Both the position numbers and the translations under genes were made by a program. A stretch of 10,679 nucleotides of DNA, taken from the NCBI GenBank assembly GCA_020440935.1, contig JAGRNC010000062.1, forward strand, positions 1 through 10,679, written 5' to 3'. Below are positions 1-7,297 of this stretch, piece after piece; the stretch's first letter is position 1, and each line of letters opens with the position of its first letter. Source of the stretch: Leptospiraceae bacterium (GTDB lineage: Bacteria; Spirochaetota; Leptospiria; Leptospirales; Leptonemataceae). The notes beneath the pieces are model-generated. The model saw only the letters and a program-made list of their open reading frames with translations. It was not told the DNA's origin and did not search any database.

Positions 1-662
1 ATGTTTCGTAGGAATATGATATCAAATGGGCCAAAGCCCGATGGTCGATGCATGAGGTTCCAGGTGAAGAAGTTGCATCGTTCTCGAATTTCGGACCGAA
101 TGATGAATCGACCTTCCTGACTACGGATTCCTTTCATGCAATACCGCTTGCGAAGCTTTTCTGGAATCTTATCTGCCATCTCGATGGGATACAGGCCTTC
201 CGTGGCCGTGGCTACTGTCTTTTCGCTGATATCGCTGCCCGAAATTTGCCAGCCATTCATTCCGAATACCTCGGCGCAAACCATGGCCGCTGAATAGGCT
301 TCGGCGCCCGTACTGCAGGCGGCGCTCCAGAGGCGAAGCGGTTTTCCGGGCTGTTCGACTTTGAACCTGGGCAGATACTCTTTTTCCAGGTATTCGAAGT
401 GCGCTTCTTCGCGAAAGAAGTAGGTTTCATTTGTGGTCAGTGTATCGACCAGTATTTGCTTTTCGCGGCCCGAACCGTCCGCTTTCACAAACTCCACGTA
501 CTCCTGGTAGTTCTCCAAACCCCGCTCGCGCAAGATCTTTGCCAGGCGACCGGCCACCAGAGACTTCTTGGCATCGCTAAGTAGTACTCCGGAAAGCGAG
601 AAAAACAAATCCCGAATTTGTCGGAATTCTTTCTCGGTTAAATTTAAGCCATTGGAGCTCAT
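1..662 (-). CDS. cheR: CheR-family protein methyltransferase, N-terminal 220 residues (runs off left edge)
   Basis: This is an SAM-dependent methyltransferase of the CheR family, which methylates glutamates on chemoreceptors in the cytoplasm. It is open to the left edge, so the C-terminus is missing. Seen: an N-terminal helical CheR_N region (about 8-75); the family signature TTNETYFFRE at 77-86; the SAM-binding motif I at about 111-128 (LWSAACSTG then AEAYSAAM); an acidic strand-2 motif SGSDIS at 141-146; and FDIIFLRN at 213-220, where most relatives have FDVIFCRN. The start is the ATG at 662-660, one base after the stop of the upstream esterase. No strong Shine-Dalgarno is visible, so translation is probably coupled. 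Oddities: the usual STGEEPYS reads STGAEAYS, losing one Glu and the Pro. No che genes are visible next to it, so the target may not be a classical chemoreceptor. Family assignment is firm; the precise role is inferred. Confidence 0.9.
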   Translation of the reverse strand, partial: MSSNGLNLTEKEFRQIRDLFFSLSGVLLSDAKKSLVAGRLAKILRERGLENYQEYVEFVKADGSGREKQILVDTLTTNETYFFREEAHFEYLEKEYLPRFKVEQPGKPLRLWSAACSTGAEAYSAAMVCAEVFGMNGWQISGSDISEKTVATATEGLYPIEMADKIPEKLRKRYCMKGIRSQEGRFIIRSEIRERCNFFTWNLMHRPSGFGPFDIIFLRN

Positions 663-663
663 C

Positions 664-1527
664 TTATTGGTCGTAGTACTTCGAGAAAAAGGCAAAGCTT
701 GCCTTTAACCGACTATTCCAGAAATGAAAATCATGGCCTGCGCCTGGAACCATGTCCAATTGGACGGGAAATTCTTTTCCTTTCGCCGAAACAATAGCAT
801 CGTAAAGGCGCTGCGTCTGCGAAGGAGGAACGATCTTATCTGCCGTTCCGTGGGCCAGGTAAAGAGGCATGGCCCAGTCCGCGGCTGCATGCTGCGGATT
901 GTCGATGGTCTTCCAGCGTTCCTTGAATTTTTCGTAGGGCCCGTAGACCGCGCGCATTAGGTTGTCTCCCGGCATTACGCTCTGGTCATAATCGCCAGAA
1001 AGCGAGGCTCCTGCTCGAAACAATCCAGGATTACTCAATGCGATCTGAGCCACTCCGCGTCCCCCTGTAGAAAGCCCCAAAAGAAAATTGGGCATTCCCT
1101 TCTGGAAGAATCCATATTTCTTATGTAGTTCCGGAATGAGGTGCTGGTTAACAAAGACCAGACCGGGATAGCGGTGCCATTTCATTGTGGTTTGCGGAAA
1201 ATACTGACTTGCATAGAGACTGATGTTCATTTGCGGAAGAATCAAGATCATCGCATTAGCATCGGCGAATTGCTTTAGGCTGGTTTCTTTGTACCAGCGC
1301 GACTTATCAAATTTCCAGCCAGGCAGCACAAGAAGTAGGCGATAGGACTGGGCGGACTGCGTTTTTAGATCCGGCACATATAGATCGTAGGCCACGCCTT
1401 CGCATTGAAGGTTTGCATGCAGCCCTGGCTTCAACTCCAGCGAATAGCCGGAAGGACGGGCCGGCGACGGCTCTGCGCAGGCCAGTAGCGCTACCACAGA
1501 GATCAGGGCCAGAAAGCGCATTTGCAT
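664..1527 (-). CDS. Putative lipoprotein, alpha/beta-hydrolase of the esterase D/PHB-depolymerase type
   Basis: This 287-residue protein is predicted to be exported. Residues 1-17 form a signal peptide ending in the lipobox LLAC, so Cys17 would be lipidated and the protein anchored to a membrane. The body looks like an alpha/beta-hydrolase: LLLVLPGW (64-71) sits where the oxyanion-hole strand is expected, the nucleophile elbow is GLSTGG with Ser153, the acid is probably Asp230 in HGTADKIVP, and the base is His265 in GAGHDFHFW. This arrangement fits carboxylesterases of the esterase D / feruloyl esterase / S-formylglutathione hydrolase superfamily. The substrate cannot be read from the sequence. 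Two in-frame ATGs lie close together (1527 and 1521), and neither has a clear Shine-Dalgarno. It lies 30 bases after the Nudix gene and 1 base before cheR, so co-transcription is likely. Confidence 0.85.
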   Translation of the reverse strand: MQMRFLALISVVALLACAEPSPARPSGYSLELKPGLHANLQCEGVAYDLYVPDLKTQSAQSYRLLLVLPGWKFDKSRWYKETSLKQFADANAMILILPQMNISLYASQYFPQTTMKWHRYPGLVFVNQHLIPELHKKYGFFQKGMPNFLLGLSTGGRGVAQIALSNPGLFRAGASLSGDYDQSVMPGDNLMRAVYGPYEKFKERWKTIDNPQHAAADWAMPLYLAHGTADKIVPPSQTQRLYDAIVSAKGKEFPVQLDMVPGAGHDFHFWNSRLKASFAFFSKYYDQ

Positions 1528-1557
1528 GGTATTTATTGTAAGGCGGTCAATGTGCGG

Positions 1558-2025
1558 TCAAGGCAAAGTGATGGTGTTATTTGCCCTCAGAGAATCGCGG
1601 AATTGGACCCAATCCTTCTGAAATCTCTCCACCGCAGCCAGCATATGAGCGACGAATCTGGAACCCGGAGAAAACGTTTTGCAGTCCACCCAATCCATCC
1701 CCGAATGCTCCTCAGACAGGGTGATTTCTCCTGAAATCCAGGCGCCAACAAAGGCCAGGCCCAATGCCTGCTTTTGATCCTTTTGCACAAAATGCTGGAA
1801 ACAGAATACAGGATCGGGATTGATTGAATACGTTACGGCCCCTAGTTCTTCGCGTACTTCGCGGGCCAGGGTTCTGTGAAAAGGCTCAAAGAATTCGTTC
1901 TGATTAATGCGACCGCCGGGAAGATCTCCTACTCGATCGTGGCGGTCCTCGAGAATCAGAAGCTGGTCTTCGCGCAAAAGAAAAAGCTTCAAAGTGATCT
2001 GGAATTGGCCAGGATCTTGAATCAA
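1558..2025 (-). CDS. Nudix hydrolase with an enlarged Nudix box
   Basis: A 155-residue cytoplasmic protein of the Nudix family, which hydrolyses nucleoside diphosphates linked to another moiety using Mg2+. Seen: LPGGRI at 35-40, then Glu44, then the core REVREELGA at 55-63 with metal-binding Glu59 and Glu60. The canonical spacing is G-x5-E-x7-RE-U-x-EE-x-G-U. Here Gly38 to Glu44 is normal, but ten rather than seven residues separate Glu44 from Arg55, so the loop holds three extra residues (or Glu47 is the equivalent position). The C-terminal half (about 70-115) has the strands expected of the fold. The start codon is TTG, overlapping the TGA stop of the upstream gene (TTGA). AGGAAA a few bases upstream supports this start. 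Substrate unknown. Confidence 0.88.
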   Translation of the reverse strand: MIQDPGQFQITLKLFLLREDQLLILEDRHDRVGDLPGGRINQNEFFEPFHRTLAREVREELGAVTYSINPDPVFCFQHFVQKDQKQALGLAFVGAWISGEITLSEEHSGMDWVDCKTFSPGSRFVAHMLAAVERFQKDWVQFRDSLRANNTITLP

Positions 2026-3236
2026 GTAGTTTCCTGATCGATTAGAGTGGGGCGTCCATCTCTAAAGATCACTTCGCGACCGATGGCTCGGGCACATCGC
2101 TGCAATCGCTTTTGCACTCTGGCCTTGCTCGAATTCATCAGCTGCTCCAGCTGAAACTGCAGTTCCGATAGAAATAAACCTTCAACGCGGCATACCGCTT
2201 CCAGCATATCTTCGAATGCCTGACCGGTGTAGGTGTCCAGATTCTCGAAGAAGTAAATTAGAATACGGCTGGTCTCCAAGACATCGTACAATTCTTCTTC
2301 CGAAAGTAGTGCAAGGATGCTTGCGCTAAACTCCACCAGCGGCTGATGACGAAATACACCGGCCTCCAGGCGCTCATCGTATGGCCAGGGATTACGTACC
2401 GATTCTTCGATTGCCTGAATCCAGGCAGGCGATAGCTGACATTGACTGATTTCAAACATGGAAAGAAGACAGAACAATACTTCGCTCTGGAATTTCTTCT
2501 CGATGGTTTCCATGTAGCTGAGCGCAAGTTCGCCATTCCAGATGAAGTTGTAACTACAGTCGTACACGTTCTGGATAAATTCGGCGGAGAGTTTGTCGCC
2601 CAGATCAATGCCGGCCTCTTCATCCCGGACATATCGATCCATCACCTCGGGACGAGTAATCATCAAGTATGCCAGTATGATTAGCGATTCTGGAAGGGGC
2701 TTTCGAATCTCCATCATCCGTTCCAGAATATTTAGAACCTGGCCTTCATCTTCCAGGCTATCCAGATAGCGCAATGCAAGCCAGATATCGACCCAGTCTT
2801 TCTCTTTCAGGAAGTTCTGAGCGGTTTCATGGGGGAAAGTTCCGCCTATGATTTCGAAGATTGGGAAATCGATTTCATTGAATTCTAGATTCTTCTGCAG
2901 TCTGTAGGAACTCTCATCCAACCTGGCCAGCAAGGGCAAACGCGCTTCTTTGAGGTAAAAATCTGTCACCTCTGGATTTCCGTTCAGATCACGATAAGAA
3001 TGCAGCGCTTCTGTGAGTTCCAGGAGGCAGAGGTCCAGAAGCCCGCGTTCTCCGGAGAAGAAAGGATCATCAATCTCCCCCGCCAGCTCAATCAGTTCCA
3101 TGTAGAAGTCTTCGTCCGGGGCTCCATTCTCGATCCAGAACAGTATTTGGCGGTAGATTAGCCCCGCCAGGTGTTCTTCACTTTTGTCTTTGCCTTCTTT
3201 GTAGGCCCTGTACTGGGCCAGGAGCTGATACTTCAT
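2022..3236 (-). CDS. Uncharacterised 404-residue helical protein
   Basis: I do not recognise this family. The protein has no signal peptide and no membrane-spanning segment, so it is probably cytoplasmic. The composition suggests an almost wholly alpha-helical fold: long amphipathic stretches rich in Leu, Glu, Asp and aromatic residues, with few Gly or Pro. The N-terminal three quarters is Glu/Asp-rich, while residues 371-387 form a basic patch (KARVQKR, then LQRCARAIGR). No catalytic motif, zinc-binding cysteine pattern or nucleotide-binding loop is visible. An alpha-solenoid or helical-repeat adaptor is possible, but that is a guess. The ATG start at 3236 is preceded by AAGGGGA with a 4-base gap, a good ribosome binding site. 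The stop overlaps the Nudix start by four bases, so the two proteins are probably made together. Confidence 0.8.
   Translation of the reverse strand: MKYQLLAQYRAYKEGKDKSEEHLAGLIYRQILFWIENGAPDEDFYMELIELAGEIDDPFFSGERGLLDLCLLELTEALHSYRDLNGNPEVTDFYLKEARLPLLARLDESSYRLQKNLEFNEIDFPIFEIIGGTFPHETAQNFLKEKDWVDIWLALRYLDSLEDEGQVLNILERMMEIRKPLPESLIILAYLMITRPEVMDRYVRDEEAGIDLGDKLSAEFIQNVYDCSYNFIWNGELALSYMETIEKKFQSEVLFCLLSMFEISQCQLSPAWIQAIEESVRNPWPYDERLEAGVFRHQPLVEFSASILALLSEEELYDVLETSRILIYFFENLDTYTGQAFEDMLEAVCRVEGLFLSELQFQLEQLMNSSKARVQKRLQRCARAIGREVIFRDGRPTLIDQETT
2030..2035 (-). promoter_or_regulatory. Shine-Dalgarno AGGAAA for the TTG-started Nudix gene
   Basis: On the minus strand AGGAAA is followed by CTAC and then the TTG codon at 2025-2023. 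It lies inside the end of the upstream 404-codon gene. This supports the TTG as the true start and translation linked to the upstream gene. Confidence 0.6.
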
Positions 3237-3282
3237 GGAGTCCCCTTCTGGCTTCTTTCAGAATTTACAAACATGATTGCTG

Positions 3283-5436
3283 CTACCTTGTCTTTGCATG
3301 ACGGTATATTTTTTCAAGCCCATCTGAATCTGGCCAGATAGAATTTTCCTTCTCCAGGGTTCGCGCCATCTGGTAATAGATTCTAGCATTTTTTAGATAT
3401 TCTGAATAAAGATCGGGCTCATCCGTCATGAGATTCTTTCCGCTCAATGGTTCTACCGAAGGAACTAAGATACCTGGCTCCAAAAAGAAATGTTTGAACA
3501 GTATTCGGTCTCCTTCGATCCAGCCAATTATATCGGTGTCACTTCCGCCCGCAAAGAATGCAAACGGTTTCCCATTATTCCCGTAAAACTGTGATGTTAG
3601 ATCCCTTCCCATGGAACAATACACGCTTCCGCCACCGCTCAATGCCAGGATAGTGGGCAACAAATCCAGCTGGGAAGCAATGTCCGACCGAATTTGCGGC
3701 TGCAAGAGGTCGGGCGCATAGATAAACAGTGGAATCTGGCGATCTTGCAGATAATTCAACCCGGCATGCTGCGTATGATCGGCCACAACGAGGAAAATTG
3801 TGTTCTTGAACCAGGGCTCCTTACGGGCCGATTCGAAGAATTCCTTCAAAGATTCGTCCATGAAGCGCACAGATGCCGGAAACCCCTTCATATCCTTTGT
3901 TCTGGCATCAGAGGCCAGCCTGCTTGCAAAATCGGCAGGAATAGAAAAAGGATGATGGGTGCTCTGGCTAAAATAGGAGGCAAAGAAAGGGCCTTCTTGC
4001 TCATTCAGATGTTTTAGAAATAGCCGCAGCACCTGACGATCATCGAATCCAATGGTGGAACTGGGCGCTTCATCGGTGAGGTTCTTCAGCGCCTCCTGTC
4101 CTCGAACGATCTGGAAACCGAGTTTGGGTAACACTCGGTTGAGATTATCGAAGGTGGCGTCGCCGCCATGATAGAAACTAGTATGATAGCCATTCTGCGC
4201 CAGCAATGTGGCCAGCCCTCCGAATCGGTTTTGTATCTGAGAAGAACGCAAGATCGTTCGACCGGCTCGATCGGGAATGCCGGTGAACATGGCAAAGATA
4301 CCATTGGCGCTTCGGCCGCCACTGGCAAAGAACCGTTCGAAGTATACCGATTGGAATAGCAGATCGTTCAAAAAGGGAGTAAGTCTGGGATCTCCGCCAT
4401 GGTGTTTCAGTAATGAGGCCCCTCCCGATTCCAGAATTAAGAGCACGATGTTTGGTTTTTTCACCGTTCCTACGGAGCGTTCCAACATCGCCGATTTCCC
4501 GGGTGGCATATATCGCAGTAGGGGAAACTCATCCGAAAGAAAAGCATCGGAACGATCGATTAATGCTCGGCTGTAGCGCACTGCTTCCTGGCGATCTACT
4601 ACCGGACGAAATTCTTCTTCATCGGACAAATCTCTGGATACGGTAAAAACGCCATTCAATGAAAGCTGATCCAGATACGAGTTTCCTGTGCGCAAAGCAT
4701 CGGCCGGTCGAATGGGACTTGCCTGGAACCCGCCACGGGAAAGCACCAGCAATAGAATGGCCCATAGTAGAAGATGCAGAATTTCTTTGCCGACCTGGAA
4801 GGTTTGCTTCAGCCGTTGCGGAATCCAGATTGCCAGAGCCACGAATATGTTTTTTAATGTTAAGACCCCCACCGAGAATACAGGAGAGCGTTCGATAGAC
4901 GATCGCGCAAGCATGGGAAGATCCACCAGGTAAGCGCTGAACTCCCATCCCAGGTGCCGATCATTGAATCTGTAATTATAAGCGCTGGAAAGCATCAATC
5001 CGATTAAAAACGCAAAGAAAGCAAGGTGCACGGCCAGTTCGATCCGAAACGCCCATGTGGCTGTGGAAAGTCCTGCCAGGGTTTCTTTCTTTCGCATCTT
5101 TTGGAGAACCCAGAAAAACAAAAGCAAACCAAGTCCAACGAGCATTCCAGGAAGCAGAAAAACCGGAATTGTAGCCAAATCGAAAGGAATTCCGCGAACA
5201 AAGGCCAGAGCTATATCGGCAGGAGCGGGCGGCGATTTTGGATAATTGTATACCAGAAAGAATACTCTTCCTGCAACTAAGATTAAGAAGGCGGTTAACA
5301 GAAGTAGAATGCGCTGCTTCCAGGCGGTATTCTGCAGTCTTTTCACTTCGCCCTTTGTGATAGTTTCGGTTTCTCTGTCAGCAGAATTCCTGGATCCTGG
5401 GTGTGTCCAATTCCCGATGCCTGACCATGCATTCAC
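3283..5436 (-). CDS. LTA synthase-like membrane sulfatase-fold transferase (phosphoglycerol transferase family)
   Basis: A 717-residue inner-membrane enzyme with about five N-terminal membrane segments (roughly 42-63, 88-112, 133-152, 186-206, 217-233), followed by a large periplasmic sulfatase-fold domain (about 327-605). This is the architecture of LtaS and OpgB/MdoB, which move glycerol-phosphate from phosphatidylglycerol onto envelope acceptors. Seen: metal-ligand Glu336 in LLILESGG; the nucleophile position in SGGRSANG, where Ser376 replaces the usual Thr; His494/His495 in STHHPF; Asp553-His554 in VADHTQH; and the family motif DLLPT (591-595). The GTG start at 5436 overlaps the cyclase stop (GTGA), which favours translational coupling. 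An alternative GTG at 5346, behind AAAGGGCGAA, would remove 30 residues ahead of the first membrane segment. In a diderm the acceptor may be a periplasmic glucan, LPS or another glycan; it cannot be told from sequence. Confidence 0.88.
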   Translation of the reverse strand: MNAWSGIGNWTHPGSRNSADRETETITKGEVKRLQNTAWKQRILLLLTAFLILVAGRVFFLVYNYPKSPPAPADIALAFVRGIPFDLATIPVFLLPGMLVGLGLLLFFWVLQKMRKKETLAGLSTATWAFRIELAVHLAFFAFLIGLMLSSAYNYRFNDRHLGWEFSAYLVDLPMLARSSIERSPVFSVGVLTLKNIFVALAIWIPQRLKQTFQVGKEILHLLLWAILLLVLSRGGFQASPIRPADALRTGNSYLDQLSLNGVFTVSRDLSDEEEFRPVVDRQEAVRYSRALIDRSDAFLSDEFPLLRYMPPGKSAMLERSVGTVKKPNIVLLILESGGASLLKHHGGDPRLTPFLNDLLFQSVYFERFFASGGRSANGIFAMFTGIPDRAGRTILRSSQIQNRFGGLATLLAQNGYHTSFYHGGDATFDNLNRVLPKLGFQIVRGQEALKNLTDEAPSSTIGFDDRQVLRLFLKHLNEQEGPFFASYFSQSTHHPFSIPADFASRLASDARTKDMKGFPASVRFMDESLKEFFESARKEPWFKNTIFLVVADHTQHAGLNYLQDRQIPLFIYAPDLLQPQIRSDIASQLDLLPTILALSGGGSVYCSMGRDLTSQFYGNNGKPFAFFAGGSDTDIIGWIEGDRILFKHFFLEPGILVPSVEPLSGKNLMTDEPDLYSEYLKNARIYYQMARTLEKENSIWPDSDGLEKIYRHAKTR

Positions 5437-6479
5437 GGAGCCGCCGGGCGGAAAGCCCCTGAACCCGACGATTCTCGCATAAGCTCGTAGCAGGTCATCT
5501 CGCCTTTGCCCTTAACATTTACAATTCTTGGTTCGCTGCACTGGAATTGATTCTTAATGCGTTGATAAAAAACTTCCGAAACCTGGATTGTTCCATCTCT
5601 TCCGCTGGATTCCATACGACTGGCTGTATTTACCGTGTCTCCCCACAGATCATAGATGAACTTTCTGGTTCCAATGACACCCGCAATAACAGGGCCGCAA
5701 TGGATACCAATTCTCGTTTGCAGGGGCATCCCGTCGTATAGCTGTCGGGCCACGATTCGTTGCATCTCCAGCGCCATCCGTGCTACCAGGGCTGGATGGT
5801 CGGAGTTGGGTACTGGAAGTCCGCCAGCCACCATGTAGGCATCCCCGATGGTTTTGATTTTTTCCAGACCGAGACGTTCGCACATTGCATCGAACTCGGA
5901 GAAAAGGCGATTGAGCATGTCCACGACTTCATCCGGGCTGCGCTTTGCCGAGAATTTTGTGAATCCTACGATATCGGCGAATAGAACCGATGCGTCTTCG
6001 AATCGGTCTACGATCAATTCTTCGTTGTCCTTTAATCGTTCGGCAATGGGGGCGGGGAGTATATTTAGCAATAAGGCCTCGGCGCGATCGCGCGCCTTTT
6101 GAAGATCGACGGTTCTCAGTCTTACCTGTTCTTCCAGGTGAGCGGTATGATCTTCGATTGCCTGGACCATATGATTGATCCCGGTAGCCAGACTTCCCAG
6201 TTCATCGTTCGTTTTTATGTCGGACCGCGCCGAGTAATTGCCGTCTTCCACTTGATTGACCGTACCAAACAAGGAGCGCACAGGAGATAACACCAATCGA
6301 TCTAGAAATATCCAGATCAGAATTGCTGGGAGGATGACTCCCACAGCGGTCACAATGATAGCCGCGATCAGTATGAACCGTCGGAACTGTTCGATCTTAT
6401 GATCATATACTTCAATGACCGTGAGCCCGACGCTTTTCTCGTTGGAATCAAGGATTGGCGCCATTACCGTCATGTACAA
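5433..6479 (-). CDS. Class III adenylate cyclase, C-terminal part: TM2, HAMP, catalytic domain (separated from its sensor by a frameshift)
   Basis: This frame encodes the cytoplasmic half of a receptor-type cyclase making cAMP from ATP. In residues of this 348-codon stretch: end of the periplasmic sensor (1-33), membrane segment (about 35-60), HAMP linker (about 58-112), coiled-coil linker with the motif LLNILPAPIAERL (137-149), and the cyclase domain (about 160-335). Catalytic residues are complete: metal Asp169 (FADIVGFT) and Asp213 (TIGDAYM); adenine-selecting Lys209 and Asp277 (YDLWGD); transition-state Asn284 and Arg288 (DTVNTASRM). The Lys/Asp pair marks an adenylate rather than guanylate cyclase. 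TTG at 6479 is only the first possible start: the same frame stays open and protein-like upstream to about 6611, including GNYGLYMTVMAPILDS, a typical end of a Cache-like sensor. I therefore think this is not an independent gene. Confidence 0.9.
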   Translation of the reverse strand: MYMTVMAPILDSNEKSVGLTVIEVYDHKIEQFRRFILIAAIIVTAVGVILPAILIWIFLDRLVLSPVRSLFGTVNQVEDGNYSARSDIKTNDELGSLATGINHMVQAIEDHTAHLEEQVRLRTVDLQKARDRAEALLLNILPAPIAERLKDNEELIVDRFEDASVLFADIVGFTKFSAKRSPDEVVDMLNRLFSEFDAMCERLGLEKIKTIGDAYMVAGGLPVPNSDHPALVARMALEMQRIVARQLYDGMPLQTRIGIHCGPVIAGVIGTRKFIYDLWGDTVNTASRMESSGRDGTIQVSEVFYQRIKNQFQCSEPRIVNVKGKGEMTCYELMRESSGSGAFRPAAP

Positions 6480-7297
6480 TCCATAGTTACCGTCCAGATA
6501 CTGATCAGAGATGAATGTTTTGTTATCGCGTATAAGCTCCTTATAGAACTCCAGGAATTGAGGATCGTCGATAATTGGCTCCCCCGGTAATACAGCGGGC
6601 TCGCCCTTTTTCCCAGATAAACATCAACATCGATGTCCGTGCCCGGCAAAGTTTCTTCGCTCAATCGCAAGTCTTCGAGTAGATCCGTCTGCAAAAGTTT
6701 GTGCGGAGCCTGGACCTGCAGGGGGGCGAAAGATTCTATCTGTAAGAAGGACTGATCATTTACCAGAATGGACTTTGTGGAAGGATCAAAACGAAATCGC
6801 AGAGTTTCATCGTCATACTGCACGCTTGCTTCGTTGACAGATTCATTCTGGAATACTCGGAAGCGCGCCTCTTTTTCCGATAGAAATTCAATAACTACAG
6901 AGAAGTCCTCCTCTTCGATCCAGATGGTGGAATGTTTTAGCTCTTTTCCATCCAGTATGTAGACAACTTCGCCATCGATGACGCGAATCGTATAGAGATA
7001 GGTTATATCGGGATCGGCCTCGACCACCGAGCGCATAAAATCAATCCGGGACCGATAGGATTCCCGTTCTGTATCTTCGTAGGACGACGCCTGCAGATAT
7101 TCGTCGCCTCCAACGGCCGAAGATACGGCCCTGGCCAGGGTTAACTTTTCCTCAAGGAACTGCGAAAGGAACCAGCGACTTCCGAGATGGTACGTCAGTA
7201 TAGTCAGTCCGCTGAAGGCCACTATCAAAATGCCACCCAGGATTAGCAGGATCTTCTTCCGCATGCGCGACTCTGCATTGAAACTTTGATCAATCAA
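6470..7297 (-). CDS. Adenylate cyclase, N-terminal part: TM1 and periplasmic sensor domain (5' half of the frameshifted gene)
   Basis: The first half of the receptor cyclase. Seen: a membrane segment at about 15-36, then a periplasmic region with a Cache-like stretch DITYLYTIRVIDGEVVYILDG (split here as DITYLYTIRV, 97-106, and IDGEVVYILDG, 107-117). A strand-rich section follows to about residue 230. From there to the stop at 6472-6470 the sequence no longer looks like a sensor or cyclase (Ser-rich, ending SIWTVTMDCT), whereas the -1 frame continues the expected domain. The real protein therefore probably shifts frame between 6473 and 6623. Two starts are possible: TTG at 7297 or the ATG at 7264, eleven codons in. 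The ATG lies directly before RKKILLIL, the positive charges flanking the membrane segment, and is the more usual choice. Divergent from the kinase gene. The ligand is unknown. Confidence 0.8.
   Translation of the reverse strand: MIDQSFNAESRMRKKILLILGGILIVAFSGLTILTYHLGSRWFLSQFLEEKLTLARAVSSAVGGDEYLQASSYEDTERESYRSRIDFMRSVVEADPDITYLYTIRVIDGEVVYILDGKELKHSTIWIEEEDFSVVIEFLSEKEARFRVFQNESVNEASVQYDDETLRFRFDPSTKSILVNDQSFLQIESFAPLQVQAPHKLLQTDLLEDLRLSEETLPGTDIDVDVYLGKRASPLYYRGSQLSTILNSWSSIRSLYAITKHSSLISIWTVTMDCT
6473..6623 (-). other. Frameshift interval in the adenylate cyclase gene
   Basis: The sensor frame must hand over to the cyclase frame inside this interval. The cyclase frame has a TGA at 6626-6624 and the sensor frame stops at 6472-6470. 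Two homopolymers of five lie inside: A5 (minus strand) at 6611-6607 and G5 at 6585-6581. One added base in either, or a -1 ribosomal shift there, joins the frames into one 621-residue protein. The first option reads VYLGKKGEPAVLPGEPIIDD, the second VYLGKRASPLYYRGEPIIDD. I cannot decide between them, though the second looks slightly more like a beta-strand domain. A AAA AGG at 6611-6605 has the layout of a slippery heptamer but is weaker than the classical A AAA AAG. Confidence 0.85.

Noticed and set aside
1543..1561. Direct repeat GCGGTCAA, twice, separated by three bases, at the end of the Nudix gene
   Set aside because: It is only eight bases, two copies, with no partner sites elsewhere; most likely chance.
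3246..3263. TTCTG/CAGAA inverted repeat just upstream of the 404-residue gene
   Set aside because: A five-pair stem with an eight-base loop and no T-tract is too weak to call a terminator or riboregulator.
3694..4017. A 107-codon plus-strand frame inside the LTA-synthase-like gene
   Set aside because: It is antisense to conserved catalytic sequence and shows no domain or ribosome site of its own.
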